Source: Magnolia sinica
Taxonomy: Eukaryota; Streptophyta; Magnoliopsida; Magnoliales; Magnoliaceae
Assembly (NCBI RefSeq): GCF_029962835.1
Contig: NC_080583.1
Span: 48,463,658 to 48,527,657, forward strand
DNA: 64,000 nt
Reading direction: 5' to 3'
Made by a program: the position numbers and the translations under genes. The notes under the pieces were generated by a model. It saw nothing but the letters and a program-made list of their open reading frames with translations, was not told the DNA's origin and made no database searches. Positions 55,441 through 64,000 of the stretch are shown here, piece by piece (position 1 is the first letter of the stretch; each line of letters opens with the position of its first letter).

Positions 55441-56779
55441 CCCATCCGTCTTTCTAGATATTAGAGGGCCGAGGGCCCCGTAGTGATTTCTGACTTCTAA
55501 CCCTAAATAGACCGCACCTTAGGACAATGGTGGTTAAATGTTCATTGTTGTAAGCTTTCCTAGAGCCCATCGTTAAGCCCATGCCTACCCTTAGTGGGCT
55601 AACCCAAATTGTCAGGCCCCACTTATGTTAGTGATACCCGCTGGGCTAACCCAAACTGTTGGGCCCCCATTGATGATGATACTTTTCACCACAACTTGTA
55701 GTAATCTAAACCTTAAGGCCCATCCTTTATTTGGTACATCCTCACCCTTGTCATAGATAGAAGAATATGTGGTATTAGATTTGGTATATCCACTATTGAA
55801 GCCTAACTCGAGTCGTGGGTTAGATCCACCGTCCTTGCAAGGGACCTTGCCTTAGAATATATGATATGCTAGTTCCTTGAATAAGTTATGATAGTCTAAC
55901 ATGGACCATTTCATATAGACTTTTATATGTCTAGTGGGGCGTAGTGTTCAGCCCTTACTCTTGTAAGTAACATACCGGTTAAGGTCGATCATCGCATGCT
56001 ATATTTGATAATCATGCTAGTGTAATTAGTCTAGTATGACAGACTGAGAACATGCTTAGTATAACATCATAATACATACCCATACATATCATTTGTATGC
56101 CTGATATGAAGAATGATTGATCATAGCATATGTCATTAGGCTGAGACGTTTATGGGACTCCCTGTGAGACGGAGTTGCCCCACATGATCGCGTAGTATGC
56201 GCAGGTTTGATGTCGAATGGATGGTATGACTCATGCATCTCGTATTTGTGTGGCATGATCACTGTATGCCTTAGCGACATCAGGGTCGTGGCCTCCTTAG
56301 GCACATCGTGGATGGACGGATTGGATACCAGAAATATTTAGTTCTAGTAATGTGGGCACATAGGATGTCCTTAGGTGAGTCCTTGAACCCTTTTGATACC
56401 AGGAGATGATCCAACGTCTGGACTGAGTAGATATATGAGCACATGAGTGCCGAATACCAGTAGGCCGCGTCTCTCACTGTGTCGTGGTTGGTTGGAAGGG
56501 GGTGTGGCCTTATTCGCCTGACTAAGAGGGTTGTAAGATAGGTTAAGTTTGACTAGCTCGCAAATAGGTCTGTTATCAATAAACTGGGTAGGTATTGGCA
56601 GACTACTGGTCAGGCAGATAGTGTGGTCTCTTCCACTCATTGGGTTGTGCGGCTAGGTAGGTGACAGTTCGTGTGGAGTGTACTAGACCCCAGTGATATT
56701 CCACAGATGTTGTATTGTTATGTGGATTCAGATGAGGACTGGCATGCTTGCATTGTACATCACATATGACATTTGGCTA

Positions 56780-56945
56780 CATAGGCTTCACATCGTATGG
56801 CCTCGGTATGGCCGAAAACATTCATACCTTGCATCGCATGGCCTTAGTATGGCCGATAGCATTCATGCCTTGCATCGCGTGGCCTTAGTATAGCCGTTAG
56901 CATTCATGCCTTACATCGCATAGTTTGGTACGATTGATAGTATCC
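56780..56945 (+). repeat. 41-bp tandem repeat in LTR G
   Basis: GCATCGCATGGCCTTAGTAT recurs with a 41-bp period (56831, 56872) with degraded outer units, about four copies. Not seen in other family L copies. Confidence 0.88.
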
Positions 56946-57397
56946 ATAGACTTACCTGCATATTTCCGCATTACTTTGATATTGCATACTTGGCACTTAC
57001 CTTGCACACACACTTACACCACCCTCTAAGCTTTTCGTAAGCTTATGCACAACCGTTGCGTGCAGGTGACGTTGTATCGCAACAGTGCCGAGGAAGGAGC
57101 ACGTGGCAAATTATTTTAGAACTTTTTTATTATCTTATATTTCCCTTTCCGCATTTTACTCAAATGATTTATTATAGAGATATGTGGTGATGTTGTTTTG
57201 TGGCTTGGTTATGCTTGTGGTTATGCTCCATTATAAAAAAAATTCATATTGAAAATCCTCCTTGTAAGGTCTCAGGATCGGAATCCGGCATATGGGTGCC
57301 AGGAGCCGAGAATGGGAGACTACAGATGCTGTCAGCGCTGGATTCAGCTATTAAGAATTCTGTGAGCCTGGTTTCTGAGTTTGGGGCGTGACAGAAG

Positions 57398-57410
57398 TTG
57401 ATATCAGAGC
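57398..57410 (+). other. primer-binding site of element G (initiator tRNA-Met type)
   Basis: TTGATATCAGAGC lies 4 bases after the LTR. One base differs from TGGTATCAGAGC. Confidence 0.88.
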
Positions 57411-57574
57411 AAAACTTGGGAATACCTGAGGATCACATCACATATCTGTTATGAACTTAGAATGAATAGGTCCTGAGTCTGAATAACTTAGCAATTTTCT
57501 GATATATACCCTTAACATATGTGCCTTCAAGAGTTCTCAGGGCTGATAGACCCTCCTGTACCTTCTTGTAGGAC

Positions 57575-58701
57575 ATGCCACCCAGCAGAGCGACCCGAGT
57601 GACTCCCGCAGCCCCAACATTGCCTGTGAGTGCAGATCAGCTATAGTGGATGCTACATGCGATGACCACTATCCTTCAAGGGTAGGGTAGGTGGGCCGCT
57701 GTTACGCCAGCCCAGGAAAAGCAGGAGCGCGTGAGCGCCCTCCTTTGAGACTTTCGACAGCTTGATCCCCTACACTTCCAAGTCGAGCCAAACCCAATAG
57801 CAGTAGAGAGGTGGGGCTCCGATGTGGAGAAGATATTCGATGACATGAGATGTATGACCCAGCAGCGGGTCCCATTAGCTGTATTTCTTCTTCAAGGCGA
57901 GACTGAGCACTGCTGGGCATTAGTCGCCTGAGCAGCAGGAGCTGATTTTGAGTGGACCTGGGAGGATTTTGTTGATCGGTTTGACCAGAAGTTCTTCCCT
58001 AACCACGTTCGACAGAAGCGTGCGTTAGAGTTTGAGACTCTGGTCCAAGGGAACATGTCTGTATCTTAGTATGAGGCTCCATTAGTCGTGTTATAGACAT
58101 TTGCGACGTATCTTGTCGATGATGAGGGGTGAAAGGTCTGCCGTTTTGAGAACGGCTTGCGCTCTGGCCTCAGGATCCGTGTTGTTAGACACATGCTCCT
58201 GACGTTTGAGTAGGTAATGGAGAGGGCCCAAATATATGAGACGAATTGGGCTGATTCGCAGAGGGTTCGTGACCGCAGATGAGACCAAAAGAGGAAGGTG
58301 CCCTCTAGTAGCTCCCAACAGTAGTGACATCATTTACAGTAACGATACACAACCCGCCCAGCATTCCGAGCACCAGCAGCACCTCCAACACCACCTTTGG
58401 GACCATTCCTAAGTGCTTGCTTTGGATGCGGTAAGATAGGACATCATAGGCATGAGTGTCCCCATCTGTAGCAGCAGCAGCCGAGGGCACTGTAGAGCCT
58501 CGACAGTAGCAACAACAACCACAGCACTAGCCTCCAAGACCTCCCTCGCAGAAGCAGAGGCAGCAGGTCAGGCCTCCACAGTGGCAACAACAGCAGCAAT
58601 GACCTTAGAGGGGACATGCACCTCTCCAACAGGCCCAGGGTAGATTTTATGCCACCCAGCAGGACCCTTAGTCATCTGGAGGGGTCATCGAGGGTACTCT
58701 C
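57575..58701 (+). pseudogene. gag of element G, interrupted by an Ogre/Tat-type LTR
   Basis: Starts MPPSRATRVTPAAP at 57575, a start typical of Tekay gags. Capsid blocks VERWGSDVEKIFDDM, VPLAVFLLQGETEHCW, FEWTWEDFVDRFDQKFFP and VRQKRALEFE are followed by FENGLRSGLRIRVV and MERAQIYETNW. A CCHC knuckle (C-X2-C-X4-H-X4-C) lies at 58418-58459, then a Gln-rich tract full of TAG stops. The frame is largely unbroken, but over ten stops, mostly at Gln, Arg and Trp codons, kill it. It ends at 58701 where the next LTR is inserted. Same family as element D. Confidence 0.88.
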
Positions 58702-58789
58702 TGTTAGGGCACAAAAAATATTCCATTATATGTTCATTGCATTGGTCAGAGAATTCCATGGTACAGATCCTTCCCAGGGTTGTGCATTC

Positions 58790-58900
58790 CGTATTTTGGT
58801 AAAAATAAGTGAAGAAGGGTATTTTGGTAAAAATGAGTGAAGAAGAGTATTTTAGTAAAAAAAGAAGTAAAGAGGGTATTTTGGTAAAAGGATGTATGGG
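58790..58900 (+). repeat. ~30-bp tandem repeat in the Ogre-type LTR
   Basis: Units of GGTATTTTGGTAAAAATGAGTGAAGAA repeat about four times with small changes. Confidence 0.85.
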
Positions 58901-59033
58901 TGTCAATTTAATAGAGAAGGGATGTAAACTACCATTTAAGGAAAAGTGGTTGAACACCACTATGTAAAGAAAGATAATGGAAGTTGTATGAAGAAAGAAG
59001 TGGTGGTGATCACCACTATGTAAGGGAGGGATG

Positions 59034-59043
59034 CCTATAAATA
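59034..59043 (+). promoter_or_regulatory. TATA box of the Ogre-type LTR
   Basis: CCTATAAATA followed by CCCCTCCCC, ~330 bp into the LTR, an arrangement close to consensus plant promoters. The downstream ~1.15 kb would be R-U5. Confidence 0.75.
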
Positions 59044-59104
59044 CCCCTCCCCATGCCACAATTTAAGGGTTGTTGTAAGTTGGAAGGTAAGAACTCAGAA
59101 GATA

Positions 59105-59225
59105 AGAGGAGAGGAGAAGTGCATTGCGCGGTTTGCACAATAGAAGGAGAGGAGAAGTGCATTGCACGGTTCGCGCAACAGAAGGAAAGGAGAAGTGCAT
59201 TGTGCAGTTCGCGCAACAGAAAGAG
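59105..59225 (+). repeat. ~41-bp tandem repeat in the Ogre-type LTR
   Basis: GGAGAAGTGCATTGCGCGGTT-type units occur three times in a row. Confidence 0.88.
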
Positions 59226-59399
59226 AGCAAAGCTCTCTATGCTACATCTCATAAAGCCTTGTCTTAAAGAGTGCAATGTGTTGTTCGCACAATTGAAGTA
59301 GGAGAGAAATGGCATGGGCACCACTTTATGTGGGAGCTGCACCAACCACGCAAATCGCAAAAGAAATCCCCTCTACGCGGCTCGCACAACCTCTCCTGG

Positions 59400-59555
59400 A
59401 GAGAAATCCTCCATGCGCCACTTGTTATGGAACTTGTCCTGAAGAAGGGCTTTTGTTGTCTTAGAGCCTTCCTCCATGTGCCACATGTTATGGAACTTGT
59501 CCTGAAGAAGGGCTTTTGATGTCTTAGTGCCTTCCTCCATGCGCCACTTTGTGAG
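59400..59555 (+). repeat. ~72-bp tandem duplication in the Ogre-type LTR
   Basis: CTCCATGCGCCACTTGTTATGG...GAAGAAGGGCTTTTG...CTTAG...GCC occurs twice nearly perfectly, with a third partial copy (CCTCCATGCGCCACTTTG). Confidence 0.9.
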
Positions 59556-60203
59556 GAACCATTTCTTAAATCTTAGCTCTTGTGCCACTTTGCATGGATT
59601 TGTGTCTTAAGACATGGCCTTTGCGCCATTTGAAGAGGGAACATGTCCAAATGCATGGATTTCACGTCATTCTCTAAGGAAACATGTCTTGAAGAAAGCC
59701 CTTGCACCGTCATCATGAGGTCTTGTCCTAAAGCAAGGGTTGCTCCATGGAAGCGTGTCCTAATGCAGGAAGTGCGCTCCATATTTCAAGGGAAGTGCAC
59801 TCCACATTTCAAGGGTTGTGCGCTCCACATTCAAAGGAAAATGAAGGAAATGTGAAGCATAGAGAAAGAGTTGAATAAGAAAGAAAGTTTGTCCATACGA
59901 CTAGAAGGACGATAAGAACCTATCACAAAGCCAGATCAAGGGTTTCAAGTTCGCATAACCTTTACGCCTTGGCAATGAACATCAAAAGCGTTGAAATGTT
60001 GCCAAAATCACCATCTGGTTGTCTTCTTTTTCATTCATTCCGTTGCATTGATTGTATTTTATTTTCAGAATCAAGGGAATTCGAGGATGTAAATGAACTC
60101 AGAATGAATAGATATCTTATGATCATTATTCTCTCATCAAATTCTTTATTATCATTGAATTAATTTCCCCAAATCAAACGCATTCGTTTCTTGTTGAAAC
60201 AAA

Positions 60204-60222
60204 ATGGCGACTCTGCTGGGGA
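60204..60222 (+). other. primer-binding site motif of the Ogre-type element
   Basis: ATGGCGACTCTGCTGGGGA follows the LTR end by two bases. From memory this motif follows LTRs of Ogre-type elements and pairs with a tRNA-Arg 3' end. Confidence 0.7.
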
Positions 60223-60424
60223 TTTTTCAATGATAACTTAGAAAATATTCAGAGAACATTTATCACTTTTTGGCATCTGTATGGATGCCAAAATGACGAC
60301 TCTTAGTGGGAACATCCTCCCCTTCATCTCTAAAAATAAAGTACAATTTTATTTAATCAAAGTAACTAACACTCTGTTCTGAATGACAAGTATACCGTAA
60401 TTGGTTTTCTCCTGACTAACATGA

Positions 60425-60754
60425 TTGTCTACTTCGCACCCAACGAATTTCCACCAAAAAGTATCAGAGAAGATCAAATCGGTTGCGATCAAGGATAGAC
60501 AATACCAGGTAATATTCGAAATAGTTTCTGCTTCACCGGTAGCACAGCAAGACGATGAAGAATGGATGATAGTAACAAAAAAAATGAAGGATTTGATCCT
60601 CTTTTACAAGGAGTACCATCTTGCCAGTACATTCGAGGTGTGTAGAAAACAGAAAATTTGCCAGCAGATGTTAATCCGCCTTCACCAAATGAACATCTTG
60701 CTAAAGACCATAAAATTTCCAACAACGACTACCGTGAACAACATTTCTCCCTAA
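60425..60754 (+). CDS. hypothetical ORF in the Ogre-type leader
   Basis: 109 codons, MSTSHPTNFHQ..., basic/acidic mix with QQDDEEWMIVTKKMK. That tryptophan motif vaguely recalls the DEEW.xVT segment found in some Tat/Ogre proteins. It is not otherwise recognised and may be part of a decayed ORF1. Confidence 0.25.
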   Translation: MSTSHPTNFHQKVSEKIKSVAIKDRQYQVIFEIVSASPVAQQDDEEWMIVTKKMKDLILFYKEYHLASTFEVCRKQKICQQMLIRLHQMNILLKTIKFPTTTTVNNISP

Positions 60755-61684
60755 GGAAAGCCTTCAGATGAGATTTGACTAAATTAGGCGCTACTCACCA
60801 ATGAGAAGATGAATCAATTAACGAATTCATCAGCCAATAGAGAACCCTGGGGGCATCATGTTCACAACTTGACAGAGTAGAAGAGTAAGCTAAGATACAT
60901 ACAAAATGCATAAAACTAAAACATTGCATTAGGACTCATTGATCCGAATATATAGATCTTTCAAGAGTCTATTATAAGAGTTTGCAATTTGAAAAGAGTC
61001 AAAGTGAAGGTACTTAATTCTCATATGAATCGGCTGTTTCAAAGTCTTAGGATAGCAGCAACAGATACTGCCAAAGAAAGAAAAAAAACAACAAAACGAA
61101 GGATAGTCAAAAGTAAAGAATTGAATCTTCCGATACAGAGAACATGGGTGATTCTACAATTAAGAAAGTAAAGAAAGGGTTCGGACAATTCAAGGACTAC
61201 AGGAAATATACATTTGAAGAGAACGATATACTCCTTATGATGGCTGGCTGCAGGGAAAATCAAACTGGCATTCAAAGGAAATGAAGCAAAGAAGAAAAGG
61301 TATTCTACCAAAGATGACTAACGATAATAAAGTTGTCATAGAGAGGACATATGAAATAAGAGAGAAAGTAATGATATATGGTTCCGATTGGAGATATTCA
61401 ATCTATAGAAGAACAGGCAAGCAAGAAGAAAGCAAGGCAAGTATGTCCATCATGTGGGCAAATTTTCATCAATATACCTACCAGTTTAGCAAAATATATC
61501 ATCCCTAAATACTAAGAAGATTCATGGCGTTTTGACTCAGAATATTCGTGGCGTAGTTACTCAGGGGGCAGACAAAAGGATACAAAATACGTTATCCTTG
61601 AAGATAATTACAGTTTTGATTTCGAAGATTATTAGCATAATACTTCTAAATCAAAAGGGGGCAAGATAAGCAAAATACCAAGAA

Positions 61685-61785
61685 GGCCAAAGTTTCAGAT
61701 AACCAAAGTCTCAGAATCCAAAGTTTCAGATAACCAAAGTCTCAGAATCCAAAGTTTCAGATAACTAAAGTCTCAGAATGCCGAT
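61685..61785 (+). repeat. ~33-bp tandem repeat, three copies
   Basis: AAAGTTTCAGATAACCAAAG followed by TCTCAGAATCC occurs three times with almost no change. Confidence 0.9.
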
Positions 61786-62699
61786 GTCATACATGAATAA
61801 AAGGCAAATTTCCAAGCATATCAAGTTGAAATATATTATTATTCTTAAGCACCGATGATGATTGCTGGATAAATTAGCAAAACTACCATTGCCATCGCCA
61901 TATTGCTGACGTGAAGATTATTCTATTATTGAAATTTATCGGAATTGATATTATCACCAAGTTAAAGTTGCTCCGTTTGGACCAAATTTTATAATATCAT
62001 CAACAGCAGCAGGGGGGATATATCAATCATTGATCTGTTATCTTCAACAAAGCTTGTACGATCAACTATCACGTTAGCGACAACAGATTATTATTCAAGG
62101 TAGCCTAGCCAAGCCATATACGGCCAACTACGCATAAGGCCTATCACCATCGCCATTCGGGCAGCGGTGAGAAGCCAGTGGCCCTAAAAAGCCCGTGAAG
62201 TCCATCATATGCATACATATGCAGGTGGTGGACGAAGCCAGCGACTAAAAGCCCTAAAAGGGGCAAAAAGTCCTCAACCGTCAGTCACGCATAACACCTA
62301 TGCCATTTATATAGTTTTCCGACAACGTCACGGGGAACGGATGAAACTGCCCTCCCGTGAATGGATCTGACCTTATAGGCGAAGAAAACATGGGCTGCAG
62401 TGTGCGCTCTTTAGCCATGCCCATAAATAGGCCAACCATGCATAAGACCCCCCAGATCTCTGGCTTGATTTCAGTAGTAACTCATGAGGAAGGGCCTAAA
62501 CCTTCTCAATGATGGACTGGCAACCTTGGATTTGGTACCCCAAAGGTAGCCTTCTGCACAACATAAACTCTAGAGAATTACTGCGGCCAACCCCATGTAA
62601 ATCCAACCAAGTTTACGGCCCGGGTAGCTTCAGTGGGCCCCTCTGATGGATCATAGTTTGTGAACTCACCAAGCTGTGAGAAGTCTAGCAAAATCATAA

Positions 62700-62970
62700 G
62701 AGTTACAAAGACCATCACGTGAGACCCGACTCCACTACTCAAGAGTCTAAAAAACTGCGTGGGCTCCACTACTCAAGAGCTTAAACTGTGAGTTGCTCCA
62801 CTACTTAAGAGCCTAAACTGTGTGTGTAGGTGTCAGTCCAGTCCAGTCCAGTCTAGTTCAATCTAGACTAGTTAAGTCAAGTCCAGTCAAGTCAGGACAA
62901 GTTTAGTCTTGTCCAATCAAGGTATGGTCAGTCAAAAGTACACTAGCTCCACTGCTCAAAAGCATAAACT
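62700..62970 (+). repeat. CTCCACTACTCAAGAG repeats and AGTCC microsatellite
   Basis: CTCCACTACTCAAGAGxxTAAACTG recurs four times (about 62730, 62765, 62795, 62948). A degenerate 5-bp AGTCC/AGTCA array (62830-62930) lies between the third and fourth. Confidence 0.85.
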
Positions 62971-64000
62971 ATGTGTAGCATCCAAATGCTGCAAATACAT
63001 ATTTCACTTTAGATATGCTCAAATATGCAATTGCCTGATGAAAATTTTAAATATTGAGTAAACAACATACAAAAATGTGTTTCTTTTGAATTAGGTTCAA
63101 ATTACAGCAATAGCAAATGATTTCAAAATATTGGCAATTATCTACTCAAAAGTTCAAATATTTAAAATCAATTAATATATTAACAAAAGCTGTGAGCCTT
63201 CTTGATGATAGAGAAATATTATCGCACAAGATTCTCGAAGGTGGCAGAGAATAAACTAGCGAAGAATCATCATTCTCTCCCGGACAATTTAAAGATTCAG
63301 ATATATTCTTTCGATTCGTTAAAGGAGCAGAAAAGATTATCCATCCTTCAAGGGTATTAGCAGGCTTCACCGTGAACATTCAAGAGTTGTTTTTATATCA
63401 AGGCCTAGTTATATGGTCCAACGCAGTAACTTCTCATTGTTTTAGTAATGATATCGCAAGTCTCCGAGTACCAGATCTAATGGAGACAAAGAACAAACAG
63501 AATCATCATCAGTAAGTTCTATGGCCTTCAGAAAGTTATTAAATGAAAATTGAAAAAAGTCTTATCTATTTTTCAGAACAGCAAAGATCTAAGGAAAAGT
63601 CTATGCCAAGGAGCACAAGCTAGAAAAGACTCAGCAGTTGAACCTTTGGAGCTTGAGATGACATCTCCAAAAGCGCAATATAATGAGCAAAGAATGCAAT
63701 GCAAAGAACGATGACAAGCACAAAGATAAAATGATTAAATCATTATCATATTGCAAATTTCTTAATCGGCTTAAAAAGAGAAGAAGCTTTTAATATATTT
63801 CGAAATTATCAATACTTCATAAAGCTAAATTAAAAAATTATAATGTCTTGAGATAATAATTCTGATTAATTTGGCAAGAAAGACTATCATTTGAAAGCTT
63901 GGGTTATGCAGATCATGAATAAAGGAGACAATTGAAAAATTTGTAGCAGTAGGAGCAGCATTAAAGAACAACTCCCTAGACACAGAATTGAAAGAAAAAG

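Larger units (their letters stand above)
52977..57393 (+). mobile_element. 5' LTR of element G (family L, 4,417 bp)
   Basis: Starts TGTAAGGGCCATATCC and ends TTTGGGGCGTGACA, followed by a primer site and gag, so it is a true 5' LTR. It provides the reference for the family: start block, (CT)n at 53901, module array 53960-55140, GAGGCCCA array, 56100-56700 block, 41-bp array, hairpin block near 57010-57050. Confidence 0.93.
58702..60201 (+). mobile_element. 5' LTR of an Ogre/Tat-type retrotransposon inserted in element G gag
   Basis: It begins TGTTAGGGCAC at the point where the gag is broken and ends TTGTTGAAACA before a primer-site motif. Length 1.5 kb. It has a clear TATA box, three internal tandem repeat families and no gene. 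CTCTC (58697-58701) is the expected left target duplication. Confidence 0.78.
60223..64000 (+). mobile_element. internal leader region of the Ogre-type element (runs off window)
   Basis: A/T-rich, no conserved gag or pol domain in any frame up to the window end. Ogre-type elements have long leaders and an extra ORF before gag, so absence of domains over 3.8 kb fits. It contains short tandem repeats at 61685-61780 and 62700-62970, an AGTCC-type microsatellite at 62830-62930, and one weak ORF at 60425-60754. Confidence 0.5.

Noticed and set aside
1-64000. tRNA and rRNA genes
   Set aside because: No cloverleaf with A and B boxes or rRNA-like sequence was noticed; the tRNA-like matches are only retrotransposon primer-binding sites.

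Overview
This window is repeat-dominated nuclear DNA from a flowering plant. It contains one recognisable host gene, an intronless WPP-domain (MFP1-attachment-factor-like) gene at 19414-19845. Almost everything else is transposable elements, mostly Ty3/gypsy LTR retrotransposons nested inside one another. All four major plant gypsy groups appear: Tekay/Del chromoviruses, Tat, Athila, and an Ogre/Tat-type LTR. There are also a Ty1/copia fragment and remnants of PIF/Harbinger and hAT DNA transposons. The constant reuse of short modules of the type GTGGGGCCCACC...TTGATGTATGTG...CCACACCGTCCA would fit a magnoliid, but that is a weak inference from memory.

Layout, left to right. (1) 1-7292: decayed Tekay-like element A on the + strand (gag, protease, RT, RNase H, integrase, chromodomain, 3.1-kb 3' LTR). 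It sits inside a minus-strand LTR of a second, long-LTR Tekay family, called family L here. (2) 7293-17285: the rest of that family L LTR (copy B), split by a complete 5.5-kb solo LTR of the same family (copy C, 9866-15408) with a perfect 5-bp target duplication. (3) 17286-19006: the right part of a Harbinger-like element with a Myb/SANT-like ORF tail and an ORF carrying an RNase H1-type hybrid-binding (viroplasmin-like) domain. (4) 19007-20027: a ~1-kb island with the WPP gene. (5) 20028-22100: two nested Harbinger-type non-autonomous elements, the inner one containing a foldback repeat; then a hAT remnant and a small motif-dense element. (6) 26523-35365: a minus-strand Tat element with dual RNase H and a plus-strand, intron-containing antisense gene (aORF); it is inserted in a short tandem array. 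(7) ~35850-42710: the truncated 5' part of a minus-strand family L element (copy D: LTR, PBS, gag, protease). Its LTR holds a ~360-bp tandem array interrupted by a hAT-type MITE. (8) ~42711-48140: scrambled LTR pieces, a transposon-protein ORF and a copia RNase H fragment. (9) 48155-50647: minus-strand Athila pol, cut inside RT by family L LTR copy F (50648-52976). Copy F is cut by family L element G (LTR 52977-57393, gag 57575-58701), and G is cut by an Ogre/Tat-type LTR (58702-60201) whose interior runs off the window.

Every retrotransposon gene here is broken by stops, frameshifts or deletions. Many in-frame stops are what C-to-T decay of methylated DNA would produce. The history reads as repeated insertion of family L and other LTR elements into each other. 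The family L LTRs are unusual in that each copy carries its own private minisatellite, partly built from sequences shared with foldback elements. The least ordinary items are the antisense spliced gene in the Tat element, the palindromic LTR stub at its right end, and the ORF joining a hybrid-binding domain to a hydrophobic C-terminus.
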